From: Dicyema japonicum
Lineage: Eukaryota; Dicyemida; Rhombozoa; Dicyemidae
NCBI GenBank assembly: GCA_011109175.1
Contig: RDEW01000043.1
Coordinates: 1-64,000, forward strand
Length of the DNA stretch: 64,000 nucleotides
Reading direction: 5' to 3'
A model generated the notes under the pieces. The model worked only from the letters and a program-made list of their open reading frames with translations. It was not told the DNA's origin and did not search any database. Below, piece after piece: positions 1 to 10,784 of the stretch (position 1 is the stretch's first letter; every line of letters starts with the position of its first letter). A program made the position numbers and the translations under genes.

Positions 1-130
1 ATCTCATCATACTCCACAACACAAAAAATTAAATATATTAAATTTATTTTCGACCCCCATGTATTTCAATTTCGACCCCGTTACGATCGATCTGGATTGA
101 TTTTAGACCCCTGGGGGTCGAATCGACCCC

Positions 131-146
131 AGGTTGAGAACCGCTG
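131..146. repeat. hAT-type terminal inverted repeat (end of a hAT element at the left edge)
   Basis: The string GGTTGAGAACCGCTG closes an AT-rich stretch with palindromic GACCCC/GGGGTC motifs (about 50-130). It matches the usual hAT end (CAGNGGTTCTCAAC in reverse). Related ends occur near 16911, 50215 and 58185. No transposase is visible to the left because the window starts there. Confidence 0.6.
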
Positions 147-204
147 AACTAAATGACGAACTCTGAAAACATTGGAGACCAATTTCCGCCCTAGTCATCA
201 TAAT

Positions 205-265
205 ATTGAATAGCAAAGCTGAACGTAACATCTTATAAGGTCGTGGGTTCGAATCCGACAGACGG
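205..265 (+). pseudogene. tRNA-like / SINE-head relic with A-box and B-box
   Basis: TAGCAAAGCTGAACG resembles an internal pol III A-box and GGGTTCGAATCC a B-box, with an anticodon-loop-like CTTATAAG between them. The T-stem has one mismatch and no acceptor stem closes, so a working tRNA is unlikely. A decayed tRNA or SINE head is the better reading. Confidence 0.4.
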
Positions 266-394
266 AGTTTTCAACGAAGGTCAATTTTCGTCAAACAGAT
301 CTCACCCGTGAGGCGATGAGTTTTCTGGCGAGACACAGTGATTGAAAGTGATCTTCCTACCTTCTCTATGACCAAATCCTCTGGTTAAGATTAT

Positions 395-490
395 ATTATG
401 AAAACTATTCTGCCGAAGAATGAAGTGATGTCCGTGACCGTAGACGTGTGATAAAGATGGAAGAGGCTGAATTTATTTCTCCACCTCCGG
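395..490. repeat. Dispersed repeat, second copy at about 56703-56805
   Basis: TTATGAAAACT...CCGAAGAATGA...GTGATGTC...ATGGAAGAGG...TTCTCCACCTC recurs in the same order and orientation at about 56703-56805, with scattered differences. The second copy lies at the start of an RTE-like LINE, so this is probably LINE-derived. Confidence 0.6.
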
Positions 491-784
491 AGACTCCAAT
501 TCCTAAGGTTGCGATAGCAAACCATTTCGTCCAGAGAAAATTAAGGAAACACCCTTAATTGAGTAGAAGCAAGTGATCCTTAACTGTGTCATCCCGTTAC
601 TGGGCGTTGAATAAATCAAATGTATCATATGCCGCCAATCTAATAGAACGAGAGGATAAAGAACAGAAGAAAAGAAGAAAAATCTTCGAAGCCAGTAGAG
701 GAATCAAACCCAAGAACATTGTTGTAGCATGACCACTACCTGGTCGGGGTTTCTAGTATTGAAGATTATTATTGGAAACAACAT

Positions 785-1155
785 AGAATCTTAATGATCC
801 TCGGCACTAGCTTCTTCTGCCCTCTCTTGTTCGATGCCATGCTCTAAGACTACTGAGGTCTTCATAGTCTCTTAGTGTTCTGTCGACTGGTCTAGGTCAC
901 CATTCAGGACTTCAGGCAGTTTTAAACGTGGACTACCTCTGAACTTTTCCCCAGATTTTTCAAAGAACTTTTCCATGATGATGTTTGCTACCGTGTCTCG
1001 CTTTATTCTTAAAACGAGATCAAACAGTTTCCAGCGCTTCTTCATGATCAGGGTGTTCAGAGGTCCAGAGGAGCAACTTTTGTAGACGCTTCAATCCTTA
1101 CGCGCATTGTCCACTTTAGTTCCAGGAGAGACCAAAGTTGCTTTCTATAAAAAAA
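785..1155 (-). pseudogene. RTE-like LINE (family A) C-terminal fragment
   Basis: Read on the minus strand, broken frames give RKQLWSLLELKW, then KKRWKLFDLVLR, FRGSPRLKLPE and a LRDYEDLSSLR-like segment. This order (RKQLR.LLG.kWP, then RRWkLFGHvLR, then FRGrPR.tLP) is typical of the C-terminal tail of RTE/CR1-type reverse transcriptases. Several frameshifts and stops make it a dead 5'-truncated copy. The same module appears at 6914, 17052 and 18740. Confidence 0.65.
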
Positions 1156-1606
1156 AGTGGAGCCTTTTCCCGTCGGTTTTAGAGATTCTCCATGTACCAA
1201 AGTTGTACGTAAAAATCGGTTTCATGAAATCCTCATGCAACCAGAGGGGGAGTGATAGGAGGACTTTAAATCCATCCTTTCATAAGCTTTCAATTTAAAT
1301 TAATTTTATTAAACCATAAAACCACCGTCATAGCCAGAATGAAAATTCTGGATCCCTGCCTCCCTCAGCATTCTCGGATTTGAAGGAAGTGCCGTCCAGA
1401 AGGAACTCCTTTGAATAGTTGTCGACTAATGGTCCTTTTTGGATATAATTTAAAATTATATCTGGCGCCATGGCATGAGAATGCATGGTCATTATTGAAA
1501 GATGAGATCCTATAAATATTTAAATTATTTAAAGGTTTTATGTTTAATAAAATAATTCAAAAATTAAATGATGATATTTTTTAGCATAAATTGAAATACA
1601 GCTCTA
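1156..1606. other. No gene recognised
   Basis: An AT-rich spacer containing a short open frame from 1107 without recognisable domains. It ends immediately upstream of GLRX5 and may hold its promoter, but I see no motif I would defend. Confidence 0.4.
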
Positions 1607-2011
1607 ATGGTAGTTTTGGGGAAAATGTCCAATTTCAATTCTATAATTCGGAGACTTCTGACTGACGATTTGAGAAAGATGTGCGAACAGTGCGTGAATT
1701 CTAACTCAGTCGTAATCTTCATGAAGGGATCCCCGGAAAATCCACAGTGCGGTTTCAGTAATGGAGCTTTGCGGCTTTTAGAACGAAATGGTTGCAGAGA
1801 GTTGGCTCATTTTGATATTTTACTTGACCAAGATATGAGACAGGGTTGATCCACGTGTTAATTAATCATAGGTATGAAAGAATATAGCAGTTGGATGACA
1901 TATCCCCAAGTTTACATTAAAGGAGAATTTATCGGAGGATTTGACATTCTTAAGGAATTGAATGATAGCGGAGAACTGGCCAAGCTTCTTTCAAACCTTT
2001 ATGATGGATAA
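1607..2011 (+). CDS. GLRX5: Monothiol glutaredoxin GLRX5 (two exons)
   Basis: Exons 1607-1844 and 1872-2011, separated by a 27-nt GT..AG intron (1845-1871) at a split Gly codon; product about 125 aa. The active-site motif PQCGFS lies near residue 48, with MKGSPENP before it and [17 protein letters not shown] after it, all characteristic of mitochondrial-type glutaredoxin 5. GLRX5 carries a [2Fe-2S] cluster as a glutathione-ligated homodimer and passes it on in mitochondrial Fe-S protein maturation. No long targeting peptide is seen: only about 20 residues precede the fold and they are moderately basic. Met at 1625 is an alternative start. No frameshift is present. Confidence 0.95.
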
Positions 2012-2186
2012 CTAACTTAAATTTTTCCTTTTCAATATCTAAGATTAGAAATAACCAGGCGAGGTACTCCACCTAGCATCCCATAGGTGTATCTATAAAA
2101 CAAAAGCTGAGGGTTTGCTCTGTTCTGCTATTAACAAGAAAGCAAACGGTTTGACAGTCGAAGGAATTTCCAGGGCATTGGTCTAG

Positions 2187-2510
2187 AACCGGGATGGCGC
2201 AGTATGTCAAGTGTCAATCAACATTCATATGCTTACAGGTTCGAATCTTGCTGCTGTCCTTTCTAACTGAGGTCCAACCCATCTACTATGTTTCTTGGCT
2301 TGACGAGTGACGTTGCCATCTGTGATACCTCATTGCGGAGCGGCATTGTCTACAGGGACTCACAAAAATAAAAACAAGTTAAGAACATGCATTGGCCTCT
2401 CTCAATATTTAGCTACAAAAGCTGTCTTTACTTTTAAAATAAAGTATTTGTCCTGCACACGTGGAGCTATAAGTATATGGATCCCGTAAAATAGCTGCTA
2501 TTATTTCTGT
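2187..2510 (+). mobile_element. tRNA-derived SINE, near full length
   Basis: The head holds an A-box-like GGGATGGCGCAGT and a B-box GGTTCGAATCT. The body contains GGCTTGACGAGTGACG and CATTGCGGAGCGG. The tail contains AAAATAAAGT, then GGAGCTATAAGTATATGGATCC, close to the tail of the RTE-like LINE ending near 7313. Related copies lie at 47464, 48980, 49270 and, on the other strand, 61385. Confidence 0.8.
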
Positions 2511-2873
2511 CTAGAATACCAAGATAATCCAACAACGCTCAAATCTTCCCTACAATAGATATTCTTTTGTTTTTCTAAATTTTATGGACGTGTTGCAGGG
2601 AATGGCGGAGGGGGAAATAGGCTTAAATAACACTGACGACGTCATAGATAGGAGATCTTAATATTTTAAGTAATCCTATCATGTATTTTAGGCTAAAATC
2701 CTGAACTTTGTAATAAATGATCTGGCACAAAATAATGCAAAATCTGGCACAAAATAATCAATTAATTGGATTTATCAACATGCACACACGGCACGAGTAA
2801 AATTCAGATTTAAATTAAAAAATTAAAAATAATTAATAATCATTTAAAATTAAAAAAAATAAATTATTATTAT
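2511..2873. other. AT-rich spacer with a short duplicated word
   Basis: Intergenic DNA before ATP9. ATCTGGCACAAAATAAT occurs twice within 45 bases (about 2720-2760). Nothing else recognised. Confidence 0.4.
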
Positions 2874-5800
2874 ATGGATATGGTGCCAATACTGTCAGAT
2901 AGTGATCAATACACCTTATTAGCTAATAATTCCAACCTTAAATTTTCTCTTAAACAAATTTACAGGAAAATATTCAAATTGTATTCTCAAATCGATTATT
3001 AAAGTTACAAACGATTGTTCAGACTCCACAAATTCTCCACGGAAGGCCAAAATAGGACAGTCTACATAAATCCCGACGTTTTGCCTATAAAAACGAAACA
3101 TTCTCCAAATTTCATAATCAACCAAAAATACAATATTTTTACCTTTTTGCCCAAGGTGGTTACTTTAGGGTAATTCATAGGTCCTTTATAATCAGTTCAG
3201 CTTGTTTATGAACTTTTTTTTCCTCGCCGTGGCTTTTGTTCAACTTTATCCCCCTTTGAGGATCAATGCTCTCTACACTTTCTGGACTCCTCTGGTATCC
3301 CTGAATCGGTCATATTAGACGTTTGTGATCACTGTTAACCTCCTTAAAGAAGGAATTGACGATTTTAGGAGATATTTAAGGGATAAAGAAGCCAATTCTC
3401 AAAAATATGACGTCATCGATCTGAATGGAGTCTACAACCGAGTCCCAAGCTCTCGGTTAATCGTCGGAGATGTCGTCAAAATCACTCGGGTTTTCTTTGT
3501 GGTCATCGTATCAGGGTCAACGTGTTCCAGCTGACGTCGTTTTGATGAGGACCACGGAATCGACTGGTCGTATTTGCATACAAACCGACCAATTAGACGG
3601 TGAAACTGACTGGAAGATCCGTTTGGCGGTGGATATGACACAGAAATTGGATTCCGATAATGTAATAGCTTATATTTAACGGAAGAGCTTAATCAATAGT
3701 AAATGGAGCCTCGTGATACCCGCAGCGGTCGCGGATATTAATCGCTTTCACGGAAATTTCTGCAAAGTAGTGATTTGTCTTTAATAAGATGAACGACAAC
3801 CAAACGGTACCCCTCAATTTGGAGAATACTTTGTGGACAAACACCGTATTGGTGTCAGAGTCTGCCACGTGCGTTGTGATTTATACAGGTAAGGAGACCA
3901 AGGCTGCTCTGAACATTGCAAAGCCCCGTAGTAAAGTAAACATCTAGTCAACATCAGATTGGCAAAGCTGACTTGGAGGTGAATAAAATGATCAAGGTCC
4001 TGTTTATAGTAATGGTCGCCCTTGCCTCAGTGGTGATGTTGTTAAAGACGTATGTGACCAAGCAAACACAAGTAAATAACTAGTAATGAGTAGCCCACGA
4101 GTTGGATTATCGACTGGTTCCGATTTCTCATGCTGTTTTCCTCCATTATCCCCCTCAGGTTGCCAATTCTAGATTATTGCTAGCTTGAGGGTGAATTTGG
4201 ATGTGACGAAGATTCTATACTCGTTTATGATTCAACTGGATAAGCAAATTTCTGGTACTGTTGTTCGTTCGACGACCATTCCTGAACAACTAGGCCGTAT
4301 CGACTATCTCCTGTCCGACAAGACAGGGACACTTACTCAGAACAGCATGGTTTGGTGGTGACATTACCTAGATTTTGCGTAAAGTTGCAACGGAGGCTGA
4401 CCTGTACAGCACTGATAATTTTAATGAGGCAGGGTGATGTGGTTACTTTGTAGATTCCTTATGTCCTGAAGGAGTGTCCTGGAATGGAAAAGCTGAGGGA
4501 TTCTATGTTTGGCATCTCTTTGTGCCATGATGTAACCCCGGTGGACAGCACCGACGAGAAGGGAATGAAATTCCGTGCTTACAACGCGGCCTCCCCGACG
4601 AGGTGGCTCTGGTCAGCTGGGTTGAAGATCACGAGTTTTTCATAATGGAGAGAAACATATATTCGATAAATCTCAGAATTTTGGGAGAGAAGGAGATTTT
4701 TTTTGATATCCTGGAGCTTTTCCCCTTTACCTCATACCGTAAGCGAATGGGTATTGTCGTCCAGGTTTGACTTCTTTAACTATTCGGGACCGAAATGACG
4801 GGAAAATATATTTTTATCTGAAGGGAGCTGATTCTATCATGAATAAGATTGTGAATTCATCGGACAGCACACGTGAGCAGGTGAGCCGATCGTTTATATT
4901 GCCAGATATCTGACTTTGCCAGAGAAGGTCTTCGAACGTTGATTTATGGGAAGAAGCAGCTTACCAAAACTCAGTATGAGGAATTCAAGGTCATTGTGTT
5001 AATTATTCCAGTCAAGGTATGAGATTGCCAGAATCTCAATGGTAAACCGTGAGTCGAAATGTGAAGAGGTCGTGGAATCCTTAGAACGAGATATGGAGTT
5101 GGTCTGCATAACAGGAGTCGAGGATAAATTGCAGGAGAAAGTCCCGGTCACACTGGAAATTTTATCAAATGCTGGAATCAGGGTATCTATTGTGAAATTT
5201 ATGTAAGGTTTGGATGTTAACGGGAGACAAGGAGGAGACTGCCATATCAGTGGCCAAGAGTTCAAGGCTAATGTCAAAGTCTCAATCTATCTACTATTTT
5301 CCTGAAATATGTGGATTTCATGACATTCGACCAACTCTAAATGAGTTTAGGAGACGGACCAGTTCAGTCCTCGTCATTTCAGGAGATTCCTTGGAGGTTG
5401 ACCAATATATGACTGTAGAAATTCACTTCATACACAACTCCAGAGTACAGTAATGAGTTCTTCGAATTGGCCTGTCTGTCACCCGCCGTTGTTGTTTTTC
5501 GGTGCTCTCCCTCGCAGAAGGCCAGTATAGCCAATAAGCTGAAGATCTACTCGAGAAAACAGATCTGTGCAATCGGTTATCTTACCATGTCATTCCTAGG
5601 TGATGGTGGTAACGACGTAAGTATGATTCAGATGGCGGATGTAGGAATTGGAATATTTGGAAAGGTTTGGTGTGTCATTACATTCCCAGGAGGGCATGCA
5701 AGCAGCACTGGCAGCGGACTATTCTCTCCCCAGTTTCACTATATTTCACGCCTTCTCCTTGTTCATGGAAGATACAGGTGTATTGGAGTGTTTATTTTAG

Positions 5801-6527
5801 TTATTTACGCAGTTCACTGATAACTCAGTTTGTTATCCATCGCAGCATTATTCTTACCACTTTGCAGGCCATTTTTTGTTCTGTGCTGTACTTTATTTCG
5901 TTTCTATTTTTCCTGGAATCTTGATTGTTCTGTATGAGAGTTTCTTATATTAGTTTTTCCATTTTTTTCGCCCAGCTTCCCATCCTTTCTCTTATTTTCG
6001 ACAGAGACGTCAAACCAGAAACCGCATTGCAGTACCCCGAACTATACAGACAGATGCAGAAGGTGATTGTTTTCTATTCATGGTAGGGACGTCTGCTAAA
6101 CTTAAAGTCGCTCTTTTGGTGGGTTTTGATTGGAGTCTACCAGGGTGGTGGTCGCTGTAACCTTTAGGGAGCACATTAATGATAATTTCTTTCTCTCTAT
6201 TCTCTGGGGAGTTTTCTCATATTGTGGGAATTACGTTTACCTCTCTGCTTCTAATCGAACTGATAATGATTCCAATGATTGCTTATCGGATTATTTGGTG
6301 GATGCTCATTCCCTGTAGTGTCAGTATGCTGTCTTACATTGGTTCTATTTATATAGTTCGTGGCGTGTTTTACTTTAATACTTATTCCAGATCTTGGATT
6401 TATGGGAACTTTTAGTTTTTTTTGGAAAGTAACCCTTTTGACTCTTGTGGCGTGTATTCCTTTAGCCATTGTCAAGTATCTTAGAAGAAAGATTTCTCCC
6501 CCTTCTTACTCAAAATTAAACGCATGA
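2874..6527 (+). CDS. ATP9: Class-2 P4-ATPase, ATP9A/ATP9B (Neo1) type
   Basis: A multi-exon gene of about 1,075 codons with at least 17 introns, nearly all 20-25 nt and one of 31 nt near the 3' end. Mapped introns include 2981-3004, 3156-3180, 3295-3318, 3490-3514, 3662-3685, 3767-3788, 3936-3957, 4072-4093, 4159-4183 and 4350-4371. Motifs in order: [33 protein letters not shown] (A domain), DKTGTLTQN with the phosphorylated Asp at 4317-4319, LYLKGAD-like nucleotide-binding loop near 4820, [11 protein letters not shown] at 5211, [11 protein letters not shown] near 5600, and a C-terminus ending [10 protein letters not shown]. This order and the SPPSYSKL tail match ATP9/Neo1, the flippase class that works without a CDC50 partner in Golgi/endosomes. 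Oddities: single-base losses are needed near 4598, 5730, about 5905 and about 5960 to keep frame, and one intron (about 4764-4786) ends in CGG rather than AG. These look more like base errors than decay. Confidence 0.95.
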
Positions 6528-6913
6528 TTAATTTATTTTTTTGAAATTGACACAAAAATTGTCATTAAAATATTTAAATAGAAATAAATTGTCGAAAGTT
6601 TTACGATCTTGATGAGATGCGTTTTATTAGTTTTTTAGTACGTAACTCTCAATTTACTACTGGTGTGTCTGGGTAAATTATTGATTTTTAGCATAATGCA
6701 ATTTGTTCTATTAGGCTCCATAAGTGATTACGGATGTGGTAGAAGTCAAAAAAAAATTTTTCATAAATCATATTTTATTATTTTGGCAACTTTAGACGTA
6801 GTGGAGCAACCAAACTTTCTAATGGCTGTAAATTGCTTAATTATATAATTTAAATTGCGTAGCTGGTTAAATTGCTAATATAAATTTTTATGTTATTAAT
6901 AAAATAAGTCGGA

Positions 6914-7313
6914 ATGGAGTGGCCACGTAGAATATCAACCACTGGTATCTACAACAAGTGTATGTGTTCTTACATCAGCAAGGATGTGATAGATGCCCGG
7001 TGGAGGCTATTTGGGAATGTACTAAGAATGAACCCGGACGCACCCGCTAACAAAGCGATGGAAGATTACTTTGACAGTCGCGAAAAACCCTTCCGCGACG
7101 ACCTAGATCGACACTTCCGACAGCCCTAAACAAAGACTTAAATCGTGTGAGAAAAAATCTAAAGACGGGAGACGACCTGGACGAATTGAGATCACTCGCA
7201 TTCGACAGAGGAAGATGGAAAAGACTAACTATAAATATTGTTTCTTTGAGTGTTGCACATGCGGGGCTATAATCATTATGGCTTTCGTGAAAGTGCTTTA
7301 ATAATAATAATAA
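6914..7313 (+). pseudogene. RTE-like LINE (family A) 3' end with TAA-repeat tail
   Basis: Encodes ARWRLFGNVLRMNPDAPANKAM, a frameshift near 7090, then LPTALNKDLNRV and LKTGDDLDELRSLAFDRGRW, with a stop at 7270-7272. The 3' tail (GCGGGGCTATAATCATTATG, then GCTTTCGTGAAAG, then TAA repeats) matches the tail of the SINE family. Only the C-terminal ~130 codons remain, as expected for a 5'-truncated insertion. Confidence 0.75.
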
Positions 7314-7326
7314 AATAAGTACAAAA

Positions 7327-7462
7327 CATTAGTTAGCTGCCGCCCTCACTGCGTGGCTGTTACCTCTCTGAATTGCGAGCGAAATTCGCCTAAACAGCCA
7401 GCCGCGTTCGTGGAGATCTCCAGTGCATGAGGTGATCCGGTTTCCAGACGTCGAATTGCTTA
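7327..7462 (-). pseudogene. Family C retroelement C-terminal fragment
   Basis: On the minus strand the sequence reads GDLHERGWLFRRISLAIQRG followed by NSHAVRAAA. This is the conserved last segment of a widespread metazoan reverse transcriptase. The same C-terminus recurs at least ten times in this window. Confidence 0.7.
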
Positions 7463-7520
7463 ATTATATAATTTAAATTGAGTTTTGGCTAAAACCACAT
7501 TAATTTTTTTGCAAAAAAAT

Positions 7521-8801
7521 TTAGGTTAGTTTCATCCGAAATGTATAGTAAGTTTTGCCATTTCTGTTGAAGGATCTGGTAAACCTTGAAATCACGTCAG
7601 TTTCGTGGATACTGAATGTCAAAGATGTCATACTTTACATAAGAGATTAACTGCTCTTGAGACCAGATTTTCATTTTCTTGAAGATTTGTCGGTATCTCT
7701 CAGAGTCGTTCTCGCTAAGATCTAACACATCGAACAGAGATATAGTCTTTGGTGTAGCCTCATCATCCACCACCGCCACCCCCTTCTATAAAATTAGTGC
7801 CATACCTTAAGCTGACCAATATTTACTGCAAATGGCATCACTCGGCTCCAAATAGCCATAAACTCGTCAAGTATCAGCTGATTTGCTCTTCTAAGAATGG
7901 ACAGCCCGCCAAATTTGCATATTTTGTCGCAGTCAAGACAGTATAAAATACTTTCACCATCTTAGCTGAGCTAGATCAATACCTTCTTTGATATCAGTGG
8001 AGATGATCCCCATAAATGCCTCAATAATCTCACTACATGTGATTACAGTTAAAACCTGTTGTATAGATCGCTTAGATCCTCAAATATGAGTCCACGTGGG
8101 ACGGAATTAGTGCTTATATTGGAAGATTCTATCGTCCTACAGAGGTGCATGACTGCATCCTCCATGAATTCGCTGTCAAACATCCGCCAAAACTCTGAAT
8201 GCTGGATTAACTCGACAAACTGTTATATTCGAATGCATCCAGGGATTTTGTGAGATTGAGAAACTGAGGATATGTGCATCTGAGGAGATCTAAAAGATCA
8301 CGTGTAGTGTAGAACTAAATTTTAAAATAAGTTGAAAGTACCTGTTGATGGTGATAATTCCTCTCATTGTATTCTCCAACATAAAGCACGTGGCCGAGGA
8401 TATCGTAGAGCTGCTTTAAGCTTGGTTTAGATTCCTTCAGTTCAATATAATCGCTAATAACTAGACTTTTCTGGCATTACGGAATCCAAAACCCGTATTA
8501 AACTCTCATCAGTAATGAATGGAAGACATATTATGGTCGAAGTGAGGCAGACCTGAATCATTTCGTAGTTGAAGTCCTCATTGCATAAAACTGCAGACTG
8601 ATTCGCACACCTTTTACTGAAACTCTAAATTTAGTGAACTAAATACTCATTATTGAGAAATGAATTTAAAGGAATGTTGTTAACTTCAAGTATGAAGTAG
8701 TTTTTGTTATTTTTTGACAAATCTAGAGTGTAAATTTGAGAATCAATGTCCTCCACATCGATATTAAGAGTAAATTTTAATTTATCAAGAAAGTCATCCA
8801 T
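7521..8801 (-). CDS. DSCC1: Sister chromatid cohesion protein DCC1 (DSCC1)
   Basis: Begins MDDFLDKLKFTL at 8801 and ends at 7521. About 375 codons are split by seven or so introns of 20-27 nt. Diagnostic stretches: TTRDLLDLLRCTYP (winged-helix region), ELIQHSEFWRMFD, DGESILYCLDCDKICKFGG, LDEFMAIWSRVMP, and VDDEATPKTISLFDVLDLSE followed by DSERYRQIFKKMKIWSQEQL. These match DCC1, the subunit that with CTF8 and CTF18 forms the alternative RFC clamp loader acting on PCNA in sister-chromatid cohesion. Length is close to the human protein (393 aa). One exon junction (near 8470) does not keep frame by simple splicing, so a base error or mis-assigned splice site is possible. The last 22-nt intron near 7603-7624 gives a natural C-terminus TDVISRFTRSFNRNGKTYY. 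Confidence 0.87.
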
Positions 8802-9530
8802 TCACCAGAACAAGGCAAAATTTTCCCGCTAAACACGAAAATTTTTAAATCACTTTTTTTAAACTTATTAAATAAAAAGTATTTTATCATTTTTAAACTT
8901 ATCAAATCTGCTTGTAAAATCTTAAAAAATTGTTGACTTTAGTGATTTTCGTAGAAATTTTAAACAACTTAGCTAGTCAGTATATTGAGCTGAGAGATGA
9001 CTTTTATGATAGCACATGCAGAGGCGTAATGAAAAACGGCAGTTTATACTAAGCGAAAGGAGGGAAAGAGAAAATTGGAAATTTTTATCATTTTATTAAT
9101 CTTTCTTTGATACGTTTGAACTTGCACCAGATCGTCCTTATTATAGGTGCATTTGACAGTTAACCTATTGTTTTGCAAAACGTAACCAAAAGAAAGTTAT
9201 CTCCTCGTCACTTATACAACACTTCTCCATGTTAGATTCCTCCATACTCTCCCTGAGAAGGCGATTTTTCGGAGGACGTCTTCATTTTCGAAGTTCTAAT
9301 TTACAGTCACAAGATCTTCGTGAATTGAAACAGGGAGAAAGTTGCGTGGAAGTACGTTGCATCCACAACTGCTCTGGAAGTAAGCTTCCATAGCATTGTT
9401 TGAGGGCATTGGTCCTCAATAAACTCAGCAATGTCTACCACAAGTACTAGGCACACTTACTACCAAAAACCCTGATACCCAATAAATAAAAAAGGAGACA
9501 AGTAATTAATAACCGAAAAAATATTAGTTA
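8802..9530. other. Spacer between DSCC1 and CDC37, no gene assigned
   Basis: AT-rich near 8802-8950, then a mixed stretch with short open frames on the minus strand (9030-9330). I could not link them to a family. It contains the start region of DSCC1 and the 3' flank of CDC37. Confidence 0.4.
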
Positions 9531-10784
9531 TTACTCACTAGCATCGGTTGACCAAAGTCCTGAATCGACACATCTTTTCATGTGGTACTCAGCATCATCA
9601 GGGTTCATAGATGCTATGACTTTCTTCAACATCTCGATGTCTCTACATTCGAAGCACTTTTGTAGGTCCTACAATAATATAAGCATCACAGGTGGAAGAG
9701 TTTCGAATACTTCAGCAGGGTCAAGTCCTCCAGGTCCCAACATCTCACCCTTCTCCAACACACATTCTTCCATTTCTTGCTCCTTAGCTTCTTCAATCCT
9801 CTCCAACGCTCTTTTTCTGATTCTCCCTTTAAATGACTCCAGTTCATCGTCAAAAGACTTTTTGTAGATCTCCAAGCTAGGATCCTTACTCATGTTGTCA
9901 TATCTAAGTCCAAACATTTTACAACTTTTTGAAAAAAGGGTCAACACAGGATCGGGGATCTCGCTTTAGCTGAACTGCCAGTTGCAAAATAAACTGTAAG
10001 ATGATCACTTGGTGAGCCACATGATCCATCAAATCGAATTTCTGAAGAAATCAAATATCCTACATTTTCCGTGGCTAAATCAATACACCACAGGACGAGA
10101 AGATTGCAAGCCTCATCACAGACAAGCTGAGGATGCAACATCATATACTCGTTGCTGTCACGTGAGCGACTCAGAAATCCAAAATCTTTTACCAGTTTCA
10201 TGTTCTCTTTTCGGAATTTTTGCTACATTTTAAAACCACAACTTCTACAAGACTGCTAGCCTTTTCCTCGTCAGTCAGTTCATTTGGTTGATATTCCACC
10301 GTTTTTGCAAAAATCTACCAATTCAACAACAAATCAACAGTGCGGGAAGTTTTTTCCTTGTTGATCGTGTCTATGTTCAATGGAATTTTCTAGAATATTC
10401 TAGAAAAACAACCTTCTTCTCTTCTTCATGCTTTTGTTTCAATTCATTGTGCTCTTTTTCTTCAATTTTTAGTTTTTCGAGTTGTTTTAGACATCGATCC
10501 CTCTCCTCAGTATCTTGGGATTTGCAAAGCTTTTCAGTAATTTCTTCTATTTGTTCCGTCAATCAAAAGTAATCTCGAAAGCTCACTTTTTTTCGTCGGT
10601 CTTTAATTTTTGTTCTTTTAGCTTCTGTTCTTCCATTCGTTCAAGACGAGCTCTATGCCTCCATCTAAACAAGCTAGGAGTATCAATATTAGGATGTGTG
10701 TCATCTTCGTCATCTGAAATCTACCATCTTTATTAATAATTTTACTTCAATATTATCCCATTTCGAATAATCAAGTTTGGGCAT
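9531..10784 (-). CDS. CDC37: Hsp90 co-chaperone Cdc37
   Basis: Starts [13 protein letters not shown] at 10784. A 25-nt intron follows, then [20 protein letters not shown] and RHRARLERM, the strongly conserved Cdc37 N-terminus that contacts client kinases and carries the CK2 phosphorylation site (Ser before DDED). A charged coiled coil (10377-10562) comes next. The Hsp90-binding middle domain shows [17 protein letters not shown], then [17 protein letters not shown] and [20 protein letters not shown]. The C-terminal part contains [16 protein letters not shown] and [19 protein letters not shown], with the stop at 9531. About 360 aa against 378 in human. Introns are 21-25 nt where clear; the join after KTDEKK near 10570 is uncertain. 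Cdc37 loads protein kinases, including CK1-like and cell-cycle kinases, onto Hsp90 in the cytosol. Confidence 0.94.

Noticed and set aside
225-262. Possible functional tRNA gene (B-box GGGTTCGAATCC)
   Set aside because: No acceptor stem closes and the T-stem has a mismatch, so it is kept only as a tRNA/SINE relic.
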